Shown here: one piece after another, positions 15,945-23,216 of the stretch
Numbering within the stretch: position 1 is the stretch's first letter
Layout of the letters: every line of letters starts with the position of its first letter
Source: an uncultured bacterium
GTDB lineage: Bacteria > Gemmatimonadota > Gemmatimonadetes > Longimicrobiales > RSA9
Direction: 5' to 3'
Length of the DNA stretch: 27,378 nt
NCBI GenBank assembly: GCA_937889645.1
Contig: CALBZE010000049.1
Span: forward strand, 1 to 27,378
Program-made: the position numbers and the translations under genes
The notes under the pieces: generated by a model
Told to the model about the DNA's origin: nothing
The model's input: only the letters and a program-made list of their open reading frames with translations
Database searches by the model: none

Positions 15945-17150
15945 TCAGTCCCCCGAGAACTGCTGGTCGTTGACCCAGGCCAGGCTGTTGAGGTAGAGCG
16001 ACGCGAGCACGGAGGGCTGGAGTCGCATCTGCTGGCAGCGGGCGAGCACGTCGTCCCAGCGGCCCTGGTCGTAGGCTTCGACGATGGCGAGGACGGGGCC
16101 GAGCGGCCCGCTGCGGTCGAGGAGCGCACTCCGGATGTCGGTGGCCAGGGCCATCTCGTCGACGAGCTCGTGCATCGGGATCCCGAGGAGCACGTCGAAG
16201 ACGGAGAAGAGCCCGGCGATGTAGAGCGAATCGGCCACGGCTGCCCGTCCGACGTGGGGCGCGAGGAGCTCGCAGAGCCGCGCGCGGAGGAGCGCCGTGT
16301 GGACCATCTCGGAGTCCAGCTCGGACTCGGAGATCGTGGTCACCAGCAGGAGCGCCAGCCAGCGGTAGAGCGCCTCGCGGCCGAGGAGCCGGATCGCGTG
16401 GCCGATGGATTGGATCCCGCGCCCGCCGACCGCCGCCGAGCTCACCATCTTCAGCAGCTTGTAGGAGAGCGACAGGTCGGTCCGGAACGCCTCCTCGATC
16501 TTCGTGTTCGTGACGTCGTAGTCCCGGAGCTGCCGCATCAGGTGGAAGGTGCGCAGGTGGTCGATGGCGACGTCCCTGCGCACGAGCACCTCGGGAATGC
16601 TGAACTCGTACCCCTGGAACAGCTCGAAGCCCTGCCGGAGGCAGACGTCGCGCGTCTCGCGGTTCTCGACGTTCTGGGCGAGGAGCGCGACGCCGAAGGG
16701 GCTCAGACGTCGCGCGAGGTCTTCGAGCTCGGCGGGCTCGGTCGCGCGCACGTCGATCCGGACGATGTCACACCACTTGATGAGCGGCGACTCCTCGGGG
16801 ACGAGGCCGCGCCCCTCGATCGCAAGGCGGTACCCCATGCCGTGCAGGCGCCGGCACGCGGCGACGATGTCGGGATCCTCGGCACAGTCGTGCGGGACCT
16901 CGGCGATGATCCGCCGGCGGTCGAGGATCTCGATCGCCCCGCGGAGGAGCATGTCGTAGGTGACGGGGAGGTACGCCGGGTGACGACCGGCGAGATTCTC
17001 CAAGCCGATGCCGAGCACGGCATCGACCACGAGCCGCTCGGGTGAATCCTCGGACGTCGTCGCCGTCTCGGCTTGCCGATGGAACAGCGCGAACGCCGCG
17101 ATCCGCTCCGAGCGATCGAAAATCGGCTGACGGGACAGATAGACTTGCAT
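15945..17150 (-). CDS. EAL-HDOD (YuxH/CdgJ-like) signalling protein with degenerate EAL domain
   Basis: A 401-residue cytoplasmic protein with an N-terminal EAL-like domain (about 1-195) and a C-terminal HDOD domain (about 200-395), as in the YuxH/CdgJ family. The opening VYLSRQPIFDRSERIAAF matches the family start. Where c-di-GMP phosphodiesterases carry the EAL glutamate (YELLYR-type block), this protein has FALFHR, so the catalytic Glu is replaced by Ala21. Later conserved motifs remain only in outline (IAEVPHD, IKWCDIVRIDV, LLAQNVEN). It is therefore probably a binding or scaffold protein rather than an active phosphodiesterase. The HDOD part reads IEEAFRTDLSLSYKLLKMVSSAAVG. Relatives affect motility or adhesion. 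ATG 17150 has no clear Shine-Dalgarno sequence. It diverges from tex. Confidence 0.88.
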   Translation of the reverse strand: MQVYLSRQPIFDRSERIAAFALFHRQAETATTSEDSPERLVVDAVLGIGLENLAGRHPAYLPVTYDMLLRGAIEILDRRRIIAEVPHDCAEDPDIVAACRRLHGMGYRLAIEGRGLVPEESPLIKWCDIVRIDVRATEPAELEDLARRLSPFGVALLAQNVENRETRDVCLRQGFELFQGYEFSIPEVLVRRDVAIDHLRTFHLMRQLRDYDVTNTKIEEAFRTDLSLSYKLLKMVSSAAVGGRGIQSIGHAIRLLGREALYRWLALLLVTTISESELDSEMVHTALLRARLCELLAPHVGRAAVADSLYIAGLFSVFDVLLGIPMHELVDEMALATDIRSALLDRSGPLGPVLAIVEAYDQGRWDDVLARCQQMRLQPSVLASLYLNSLAWVNDQQFSGD

Positions 17151-17366
17151 GCCACAGAGTCTCGGCAGCAGGGCGGAGAATCTTGAGCGGCGGGGGCGGT
17201 GGGTCGCGTGCGCGTGCGCGCGGCGGCGCTGGGCGTGGTGGCGTGGCCGGCTGCCCGACCGGTTGCACGAGCGCGGCGGCCTATCCAGTTTTTCGCCTCC
17301 CTGCCCGGCGGCGGCGACGCGGTCCGAGCCGCGCGGGCGAGTCGCTCACAGCGAAGCATCGAATCC

Positions 17367-19652
17367 ATGTTGTCGCAGGACCTGATCAAGAAGATCGCCG
17401 ACGAGCTTTCGATCGCGCCGCGCCAGGTGGCCGCGACGCTGGCCCTGTTCGAGGACGGCAACACGCTGCCGTTCATCGCGCGGTACCGGAAGGAGGTGAC
17501 GGGCGGGCTCGACGAGGTGCAGCTCCGCGAGGTGCGGGACCGAGCGGAGTACCTGCACGAGCTGGAGGAACGTCGGGCGGCGATCCTGAAGTCGATCGCG
17601 GAGCAGGGGAAGCTGACGCCCGAGCTGGAGGCCCGGATCCGCGCCGCGGAGACGAAGCAGGCGCTCGAGGACCTGTACCTGCCGTACCGGCCGAAGCGGC
17701 GCACGCGGGCGACGATCGCGCGGGAGCGCGGGCTGGAGCCGCTGGCGGACCTGATCTGGGAGGGCGCGGCCGACGACGCCGAGGTGCGCGCCGCGGCGGA
17801 GTCGTACATCGACCCGGAGAAGGAGGTCGAGTCCGTTGACGCCGCGCTCCAGGGCGCCCGCGACATTCTGGCCGAGCGGGTCTCGGAGGACGCGGAGCTG
17901 CGCGGCTGGGTCCGCGACCTGACCCGCCGACTGGGCGTGATCCGCTCGACCGCGCTCCCGGGGAAGGAGACCGAGGTCTCGAAGTTCCAGGACTACTACG
18001 ACCACCAGGAGAAGCTGACGGAGATCCCGTCGCACCGGATGCTGGCGATCCGCCGGGGCGAGGCCGAGGGGTACCTGGCGTGGACGATCGAGGCGCCGGT
18101 CGACGAGATCCGGGCGGGGCTCGAGCGCCGGGTCGTCGAGCCGCGGCGGGCGCGGGAGCAGATGTCGCTCGTCGTCGAGGACGCCTACAAGCGGCTGATC
18201 GCGCCGTCGATCGAGGTCGAGCTGCGCGTCGAGCTGAAGGCCCGGGCCGACGAGGAGGCGATCGCGATCTTCGGCAAGAACCTCGAGCAGCTCCTCCTCT
18301 CGCCGCCGGCGGGCGAGAAGATCGTGCTCGGGCTCGACCCGGGCTACCGCACGGGCGTCAAGGCCGCCGTCGTCTCGCGGACCGGCGCCGTGCTGGAGAC
18401 GGCGACGCTGTACCTGCACGAGCCCGAGAACTTCGCCCGCGGCCTGCGGCGGCTGGTGGAGACGCACGGTGTCGAGCTGATCGGGATCGGGAACGGCACC
18501 GCGTCGCGGGAGACGGAGGCGGCGGTCAAGGAAGTGCTGCGCGAGATGCCCGAGCCGCGCCCCGTCGCCGTCAGCGTGAACGAGGCTGGCGCGTCGGTCT
18601 ACTCGGCGTCCGAGGTCGCGCGCGATGAGCTGCCCGACCTCGACGTCTCGCTGCGCGGCGCGGTCTCGATCGCGCGTCGCCTGCAGGACCCGCTCGCCGA
18701 GCTGGTCAAGATCGACCCCAAGTCGATCGGCGTCGGGCAATACCAGCACGACGTAAACCAGACGCAGCTCAAGCGGCGCCTGGACGAGGTGGTCGAGAGC
18801 TGCGTGAACCGCGTCGGCGTCGAGGTGAACACCGCCTCCGCGCCGCTCCTCTCGTACGTCTCGGGGATCGGCCCCGCGCTGGCGCAGGCGATCGTCCGCG
18901 TGCGCGACGAGCGCGGCGGGTTCCGCTCGCGCCGCGAGCTGCTCCAGGTGCCGCGCCTGGGCGCCAAGGCGTTCGAGCAGGCGGCCGGCTTCCTGCGGAT
19001 CCGCGGCGGCGACCACCCGCTCGATGCGAGCGCCGTGCACCCCGAGCGGTACGACCTGGTCGAGGCGATCGCCCGCGACCTCGGCGCCTCGGTCGGCGAC
19101 CTCGTCGGGAACACGGCGATGATCGAGCGGATCGAGCCCGAGCGCTATCTCTCGGAGCACGTCGGCCTGCCTACGCTCCACGACATCATCGAGGAGCTGA
19201 AGAAGCCCGGGCGCGACCCGCGCGAGAGCTTCGAGGCGCCGGCGTTCCGGGACGACGTGACGGAACTGAAGGACCTCAAGCCCGGGATGGTTCTCGAGGG
19301 CGTCGTCACGAACATCGTCGCATTCGGCGCCTTCGTCGACATCGGCGTGCACCAGGACGGCCTCGTGCACGTCTCCCAGCTCGCCGACCGGTTCGTGAAG
19401 GATCCGAACGAGATCGTGCGCGTCGGGCAGAAGGTCCGCGTCACGGTCCTCTCCGTCGACCTCGAGCGCAGCCGCATCGCGCTGTCGATGAAGTCGAAGC
19501 CGGACATCGGCGGCGCCGGCGCGGGGGCTGGGGCCGGCGCAGGGTCCGCCGGGAAAGGGAAAGAGGGCGACCGCGGGGCACGGCGGAAGGACGCGGCAGC
19601 GGCAGCGCCGAAGCCGGGGACGATCGCGCCGAACGGGATGCGGTTTCGGTGA
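17367..19652 (+). CDS. tex: Tex family RNA-binding protein (S1 domain)
   Basis: A 761-residue protein, the usual size for Tex, a transcription accessory factor that binds nucleic acid. Domain order is visible: an N-terminal helical Tex region starting LIKKIADELSIAPRQVAATL, with FEDGNTLPFIARYRKEVTGGLDE as its signature, and a YqgF/RuvC-like domain from about 318 (LGLDPGYRTGVKAAVV). Helix-hairpin-helix motifs lie about 490-560 (YVSGIGPALAQAIVRVR), and an S1 domain lies at about 636-710 (GMVLEGVVTNIVAFGAFVDIG to SRIALSMK). A Gly/Ala- and Lys-rich tail of about 50 residues follows. ATG 17367 is chosen from family start position; the upstream Shine-Dalgarno is weak. The 216-bp divergent spacer to the EAL-HDOD gene probably holds both promoters, but I could not pick one. 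Confidence 0.96.
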   Translation: MLSQDLIKKIADELSIAPRQVAATLALFEDGNTLPFIARYRKEVTGGLDEVQLREVRDRAEYLHELEERRAAILKSIAEQGKLTPELEARIRAAETKQALEDLYLPYRPKRRTRATIARERGLEPLADLIWEGAADDAEVRAAAESYIDPEKEVESVDAALQGARDILAERVSEDAELRGWVRDLTRRLGVIRSTALPGKETEVSKFQDYYDHQEKLTEIPSHRMLAIRRGEAEGYLAWTIEAPVDEIRAGLERRVVEPRRAREQMSLVVEDAYKRLIAPSIEVELRVELKARADEEAIAIFGKNLEQLLLSPPAGEKIVLGLDPGYRTGVKAAVVSRTGAVLETATLYLHEPENFARGLRRLVETHGVELIGIGNGTASRETEAAVKEVLREMPEPRPVAVSVNEAGASVYSASEVARDELPDLDVSLRGAVSIARRLQDPLAELVKIDPKSIGVGQYQHDVNQTQLKRRLDEVVESCVNRVGVEVNTASAPLLSYVSGIGPALAQAIVRVRDERGGFRSRRELLQVPRLGAKAFEQAAGFLRIRGGDHPLDASAVHPERYDLVEAIARDLGASVGDLVGNTAMIERIEPERYLSEHVGLPTLHDIIEELKKPGRDPRESFEAPAFRDDVTELKDLKPGMVLEGVVTNIVAFGAFVDIGVHQDGLVHVSQLADRFVKDPNEIVRVGQKVRVTVLSVDLERSRIALSMKSKPDIGGAGAGAGAGAGSAGKGKEGDRGARRKDAAAAAPKPGTIAPNGMRFR

Positions 19653-19678
19653 GGATCGGGCGCGGCGCGCGGGCGGCG

Positions 19679-19846
19679 GGTGCCCGCGCACGCCCGGCCG
19701 GCGCCCACGGCCGCTGGGCCGTTGCTCGCGTCCGCCGGGCCGGTGCCCACGGCCGCTGGGCCGTTGCTCGCGTCCGCCGGGCCGGTGCCCACGGCCGCCT
19801 GGCCGTTGCCCGCGTCCGCCGGGCCGGTGCCCGCGCACGCCCGGTC
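19679..19846. repeat. Eight tandem 21-bp repeats in A-(BC)3-A order
   Basis: Units of exactly 21 bp run without gaps. Type A (starts GGTGCCCGCGCACGCC) occurs at 19679-19699 and again at 19826-19846. Type B (GGYGCCCACGGCCGC) occurs at 19700, 19742 and 19784. Type C (GTTGCYCGCGTCCGCC) occurs at 19721, 19763 and 19805. Every unit ends in GGCC except the last, which ends in GGTC. The order is A B C B C B' C' A', so B-C pairs expanded as a 42-bp unit inside flanking A units. It lies between the tex stop and the tex terminator, so it would be in the tex 3' untranslated region. Confidence 0.9.
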
Positions 19847-19878
19847 GGCGAGCGTAGCGATCGGCTCCGATTCGGAAT

Positions 19879-19915
19879 GCGCCCGGCGCCCGTGAGGGCG
19901 CCGGGCGCTCCGTTT
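19879..19915 (+). terminator. Intrinsic terminator after tex
   Basis: GCGCCCGGCGCCC (19879-19891) forms a perfect 13-bp stem with 19896-19908 around a GTGA loop, followed by TCCGTTTT. It lies 226 bp after the tex stop, beyond the 21-bp repeat array, so the array is likely transcribed. Confidence 0.88.
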
Positions 19916-20043
19916 TGCCGGCCGGCGGAGCGCGCTCCCCGATCCACTCCGCCAGTTTCTCCCCGAAATGACCATGCTGGCACGGGCGGTGCGCTGTGGA
20001 ACGCGCGTAGGCAAGCAGTACTCCTCGCGCGAGTGGAGGTCGA

Positions 20044-20748
20044 ATGGACGCGCGGCCCGCAGCACCCACCCCGTCGAGCCCCCCACGACGCACCGCACAC
20101 GATCGGTTCAAGGCCGGGTCACGGCGAAGGCAGGCGGCGGCGCTCGCAGCGGCCGTGGCCGTGCACGCGCTGATCCTCGAGTTCGGGCCGGAGTGGCGGG
20201 TCGAACGTGTGGAGGAGTGGGGCGCGCCGCCGGCGTTCCAGTCGATCGCGCTGGTTCCCGAGGTCGAGATCCCGCCGGCGCCGGGGCGGATCGCGCCGCC
20301 GGCGCTCCCGGTGGTGAGCCGCGTCGCGCTGTCGGACGACGTCGTCGACGTCGAGCCCGTGGAGCTGGACTCCGGCCTCGACGCGCCGCCGCTCCCGGAG
20401 CCGCCGCCGGTCCCCGACGAGGCGGACGAGCTCGAGGCGTACGCGCACTTCATGCCGTACATGGTGCGGCCGGAGCTGATCAACCGCGAGGAGGTGCAGC
20501 GTGAGCTCGAGCGACGCTATCCGAACATCCTGCGTCGCGAGCACGCCGAAGGCGCCGTCGTCGTGCTCTTCTGGATCGACGAGTTCGGCACGGTGCAGAA
20601 GTACGAGATCCAGAAGTCGAGCGGGAGCAAGGCTCTGGACGCCGCCGTCGAGAGCGTGATCGAGATGATGGAATTCCGCCCGGCGATCGACCACGGGAAG
20701 CCGGTGCGGGTGATCGTGGCGCTGCCGATACGGTTCAGGGCGTTGTGA
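20044..20748 (+). CDS. TonB-like energy transducer
   Basis: A 234-residue protein of TonB architecture. It has a short basic N-terminus, one transmembrane helix (about residues 31-47, AAALAAAVAVHALILEF), and a Pro/Glu/Asp-rich periplasmic spacer (about 65-130, including PPLPEPPPVPDEADELE). A C-terminal TonB domain (about 155-234) reads GAVVVLFWIDEFGTVQKYEIQKSSGSKALDAAV, with FRPAIDHGKPVRVIVALPIRF at the end. GGAGGTC just before ATG 20044 fixes the start. Proteins of this type span the periplasm to energise outer-membrane receptors with ExbB/ExbD. Neither those nor a receptor gene is in the window, so its partner is unknown. It points to an organism with an outer membrane. Confidence 0.9.
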   Translation: MDARPAAPTPSSPPRRTAHDRFKAGSRRRQAAALAAAVAVHALILEFGPEWRVERVEEWGAPPAFQSIALVPEVEIPPAPGRIAPPALPVVSRVALSDDVVDVEPVELDSGLDAPPLPEPPPVPDEADELEAYAHFMPYMVRPELINREEVQRELERRYPNILRREHAEGAVVVLFWIDEFGTVQKYEIQKSSGSKALDAAVESVIEMMEFRPAIDHGKPVRVIVALPIRFRAL

Positions 20749-20801
20749 GGGGGTCGGTGCGGCCGCGAAGGCTGCGCGGGGCGGGCGGGGAGGGCGGGGG
20801 G

Positions 20802-20846
20802 GACGCGGGGGACGCGTGGGACGCGTGGGACGCGTGGGACGCGTGG
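20802..20846. repeat. Five tandem 9-bp repeats
   Basis: GACGCGGGG (20802-20810) is followed by four exact copies of GACGCGTGG (20811-20846), then decays into GAGCGGGGG and GAGCGTGG-like units up to about 20870. This is a simple minisatellite just after the tonB-like gene. Confidence 0.9.
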
Positions 20847-20880
20847 GAGCGGGGGAGCGTGGGAGCGTGGAGGGGGTGTG

Positions 20881-20924
20881 GACGGGGCGTGGGCGGGGCG
20901 TGGGCGGGGCGTGGACGGGGCGTG
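20881..20924. repeat. Four tandem 11-bp repeats
   Basis: The unit is GRCGGGGCGTG: GACGGGGCGTG, GGCGGGGCGTG twice, then GACGGGGCGTG. An 11-bp period is not a multiple of three, which argues against translation of this stretch. Confidence 0.88.
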
Positions 20925-20950
20925 GGCACGAGGGCACGAGGGCGCGAGGC

Positions 20951-21020
20951 GGCGGGCGCTGGCGGGGTTCGCCGGGCGCTGGCGGGGTTCGCCGGGCGCT
21001 GGCGGGGTTCGCCGGGCGCT
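20951..21020. repeat. Tandem 20-bp repeats, about 3.5 copies
   Basis: The unit GGCGGGGTTCGCCGGGCGCT occurs exactly at 20961-20980, 20981-21000 and 21001-21020, with a preceding half unit (GGCGGGCGCT) at 20951-20960. Copies are identical, implying recent expansion or active homogenisation. Confidence 0.92.
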
Positions 21021-21067
21021 GGCCTGTTCGCACGGCCTGGCGGGGGTGCCAGGCGGCGCGACCGTGT

Positions 21068-21115
21068 GAAAACTGCACTACCGTCGCGGAAACAGATGAA
21101 GGTCGTGCAGTTTTC
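21068..21115 (+). repeat. Structured hairpin element 1
   Basis: GAAAACTGCAC (21068-21078) pairs perfectly with GTGCAGTTTTC (21105-21115). Inside lies a single T/C mismatch, then ACC/GGT pairing, then an 18-nt loop (21083-21100) that starts GTCGCG and ends GAA. The same plan (outer stem with AAAC/GTTT, one mismatch, 3 bp, 18-nt loop with GTCGCG...GAA) occurs on the opposite strand at 21188-21239, with a different stem sequence. It is not followed by a U-tract on either strand, so it does not look like a simple terminator. Its identity is unknown: structured RNA, dispersed palindrome or protein-binding site. Confidence 0.75.
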
Positions 21116-21187
21116 CCCCGCTAATGTGGCAATGTTGCACCTCGGCCTCGCGGCGCCGGCCAGAGTGTGCAGTTGACCACGATATTC

Positions 21188-21239
21188 GTAGAAACGTAGC
21201 AAGCTTCCCGATTCGTCGCGACGCTCGCTACGTTTCTAC
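21188..21239 (-). repeat. Structured hairpin element 2 (inverted relative to element 1)
   Basis: GTAGAAACGTAGC (21188-21200) pairs perfectly with GCTACGTTTCTAC (21227-21239). One A/C mismatch follows, then AGC/GCT pairing (21202-21204 with 21223-21225). The tip is an 18-nt loop, counting the mismatch as for element 1. Read on the minus strand, the loop starts GTCGCG and ends GAA, as in element 1. The stems of the two elements share only the AAAC/GTTT step, yet both are fully paired. No nearby gene or U-tract explains it. Confidence 0.75.
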
Positions 21240-21362
21240 ATGGTTGGCTGCCGGCGATACGGGGTGCGAGGCGATCTCGTGCCCTACGCAAGGCGGCCGG
21301 GCGCCGGCGGGCGACGCGATCTCATGCGTTCGCTCCGGCGTCGCCGTGCGGGCCACCCGAAC

Positions 21363-21477
21363 GGTGCCCGCCGGCGCCACATGGTGAGCGGTGCCCGCCG
21401 GCGCCACGCCACGAGCGGCGCCACATGGTGAGTGGTGCCCGCCGACGCCACGCCACGAGCGACGCCACGCCACGAGC
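21363..21477. repeat. 27-bp/17-bp mixed tandem repeats upstream of aceB
   Basis: Full 27-bp units at 21363-21389, 21390-21416 and 21434-21460 begin GGTGCCCGCCGRCGCCAC. Truncated 17-bp units lacking the first 10 bp lie at 21417-21433 and 21461-21477. The 3' part alternates between ATGGTGAGY and GCCACGAGC. The array ends 131 bp before the aceB start. The aceB frame is open through it, but the ATG at 21609 has the ribosome binding site and the family-typical N-terminus. Confidence 0.85.
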
Positions 21478-21608
21478 GGCGCCCGCCCGCCCGCCCGCAC
21501 TCGCTGTCTCTCGCCTTCCACCCCCTGGCATGCCCCCTGCTGTGCGGGCGCCTGATCGCGGCGCGCCGGGACGCCGCGCACAACCTCCTCTCACCTCGAG
21601 GACTGGTC

Positions 21609-23201
21609 ATGACCCAAGTCACCACGGAAGGAGTACGGCTGCCGTCGGAGCGGAGCGAGTCGGCGGGGCGGGTGTTGACGCCGGAGGCGTTGGCGTTCGT
21701 GGTCGAGCTGCAGCGTCGGTTCGGGGCGCGGCGGCGGGAGCTGCTGGAACTGCGGGCGAAGCGGCAGGCGGCATTGGACGCGGGGGAGCGGCCGGACTTC
21801 CTGCCGGAGACGGAGGAGGTGCGGCGCGCGGAGTGGACCGTGGCGCCGGCGCCGCCGGACCTGGAGGACCGGCGCGTCGAGATCACGGGGCCGGTCGACC
21901 GCAAGATGATGATCAACGCGCTCAACTCGGGGGCGCGGGTCTTCATGGCGGACTTCGAGGACGCGCTGTCGCCGACGTGGCGCAACGTGGTCGAGGGGCA
22001 GGCGAACCTGCAGGACGCGGTGCGCGGCACGCTCACGTTCACGAGTCCGGAGGGGAAGGAGTACCGGCTCGCGGAGCGGACGGCCACGCTGGTCGTGCGG
22101 CCGCGCGGGTGGCACCTGCCGGAGAAGAACGTGGAGGTCGACGGCGAGCCGATCTCGGCGTCGCTCTTCGACTTCGGGCTGTTCTTCTTCCACAACGCGC
22201 GCGAGCTGCTGGCGCGCGGGTCGGGGCCCTACTTCTACCTCCCCAAGCTCGAGAACCACCTGGAGGCGCGGCTCTGGAACGACGTCTTCGTCTTCGCGCA
22301 GGAGGCGCTCGGGATCCCGCGGGGGACGATCCGGGCGACGGTGCTGATCGAGACGATCCTGGCGGCGTTCGAGATGGAGGAGATCCTCTACGAGTTGCGC
22401 GAGCACGCGGCGGGTCTGAACGCCGGGCGGTGGGACTACATCTTCAGCGTCATCAAGAAGTTCCGCGCGCACTCGTCGTTCCTGCTCCCGGACCGGAGCG
22501 CGGTCACGATGCGGGTGCCGTTCATGAGGGCGTACACCGAGCTGCTGGTGCGGACGTGCCACCGGCGAGGAGCGCACGCGATCGGCGGGATGGCGGCGTA
22601 CATCCCGAACCGTCGCGACCCGGCGGTGAACGAGCACGCGCTGGCGCAGGTCCGCGAGGACAAGGTCCGGGAGGCGGGCGACGGCTTCGACGGTACGTGG
22701 GTCGCGCACCCCGACCTGGTCCCGGTCGCTCGCGAGGTCTTCGACGAGGTGTTGGGCGACCGCCCGCACCAGAAGCATCGGCTGCGCGAGGACGTGCGCG
22801 TCCGCGCGGAGGACCTGCTGGACGTGCGCGTGCCGGGCGGGCGGATCACGGTCGACGGCGTGGTCGCCAACATCCGCGTCGCGCTCGAGTATCTGGCCGC
22901 CTGGCTGGGCGGGGTCGGCGCGGCCGCGATCCGGAACCTGATGGAGGACGCGGCGACGGCGGAGATCGCGCGGGCGCAGCTCTGGCAGTGGCGTCGCCAC
23001 GGCGTCGTGCTGAACAACGGCGAGCCGTTCAACGGTGCGCGGTACCGGTCGATGCGCGAGCGGGAGCTGCAGCGGCTCCTGACCGAGCCCGGTGCCGATG
23101 CCGCGCGCCTGACGGAGGCGGCTCGGCTGCTGGACGAGCTGGTCCTGGCGGACGAGTTCGTCGGCTTCTTCACCATTCCCGCTTACCGGATGCTGCCCTA
23201 G
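21609..23201 (+). CDS. aceB: Malate synthase A
   Basis: A 530-residue enzyme, the normal size for malate synthase A, which condenses glyoxylate and acetyl-CoA to malate in the glyoxylate shunt. Conserved blocks in order: FMADFEDALSPTWRNVVEGQ, VRPRGWHLPEKNV (catalytic Arg), SLFDFGLFFFHNA, GPYFYLPKLENHLEARLW, IRATVLIETILAAFEMEEIL, RWDYIFSVIKKF, GAHAIGGMAAYIPNR and DGTWVAHPDLV. The last contains the region of the catalytic Asp. GAGGA (21598-21602) lies 6 nt before ATG 21609. An in-frame upstream extension through a repeat array is rejected as untranslated. aceA follows 15 bp later, so the two are almost certainly one operon. Confidence 0.97.
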   Translation: MTQVTTEGVRLPSERSESAGRVLTPEALAFVVELQRRFGARRRELLELRAKRQAALDAGERPDFLPETEEVRRAEWTVAPAPPDLEDRRVEITGPVDRKMMINALNSGARVFMADFEDALSPTWRNVVEGQANLQDAVRGTLTFTSPEGKEYRLAERTATLVVRPRGWHLPEKNVEVDGEPISASLFDFGLFFFHNARELLARGSGPYFYLPKLENHLEARLWNDVFVFAQEALGIPRGTIRATVLIETILAAFEMEEILYELREHAAGLNAGRWDYIFSVIKKFRAHSSFLLPDRSAVTMRVPFMRAYTELLVRTCHRRGAHAIGGMAAYIPNRRDPAVNEHALAQVREDKVREAGDGFDGTWVAHPDLVPVAREVFDEVLGDRPHQKHRLREDVRVRAEDLLDVRVPGGRITVDGVVANIRVALEYLAAWLGGVGAAAIRNLMEDAATAEIARAQLWQWRRHGVVLNNGEPFNGARYRSMRERELQRLLTEPGADAARLTEAARLLDELVLADEFVGFFTIPAYRMLP

Positions 23202-23216
23202 CCCACGGAGGGACGC

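Larger units (their letters stand above)
19653..20043. other. 391-bp spacer between tex and the tonB-like gene
   Basis: No gene is supported here. The spacer contains an array of eight 21-bp units (19679-19846), the tex terminator (19879-19915), and an unremarkable stretch leading to the GGAGGTC ribosome binding site of the tonB-like gene. A frame open from GTG 19649, overlapping the tex stop, reads through the repeats as alternating 7-residue blocks (RAGAHGR, WAVARVR). It is best explained by the 21-bp period being a multiple of three. Confidence 0.7.
20749..21608. other. 860-bp gene-less stretch before aceB
   Basis: I find no supportable gene. From left to right it holds a 9-bp array (20802-20846), an 11-bp array (20881-20924), a 20-bp array (20951-21020), hairpin 1 (21068-21115) and hairpin 2 (21188-21239). 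A loosely duplicated GCGATCTC-containing segment follows (about 21270-21330), then a 27/17-bp array (21363-21477), and the aceB ribosome binding site (GAGGA, 21598-21602). Open frames here are artefacts of repeat periods and GC content. The stretch 21116-21187 is relatively AT-rich for this genome. Confidence 0.7.

Noticed and set aside
19649..20173. Plus-strand frame through the 21-bp repeats, starting at the tex stop
   Set aside because: The 21-bp period keeps any frame open. It continues through the tex terminator and into another frame of the tonB-like gene, with no independent ribosome binding site.
17346..20483. 1045-codon open frame antisense to tex and the tonB-like gene
   Set aside because: Shadow of tex with Arg/Leu/Asp-rich low-complexity translation; no start signal and no family similarity.
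20745..21176. Small plus-strand frame with repeated DAW residues
   Set aside because: It is the translation of the 9-bp minisatellite and adjacent arrays; its initial codon overlaps the tonB-like stop, and no coding pattern is present.
21068..21239. Integron attC sites
   Set aside because: The hairpin ends contain AAAC/GTTT but do not fit the RYYYAAC and GTTRRRY consensus, stems lack the expected unpaired extrahelical bases, and no integrase or cassette genes are nearby.
15875..21477. CRISPR arrays
   Set aside because: The tandem repeats are head to tail without unique spacers, and no cas genes are present.
21432..21608. Earlier start for malate synthase
   Set aside because: The extra 59 residues come from the repeat array and are unlike the family N-terminus; GAGGA correctly spaced before ATG 21609 marks the start.
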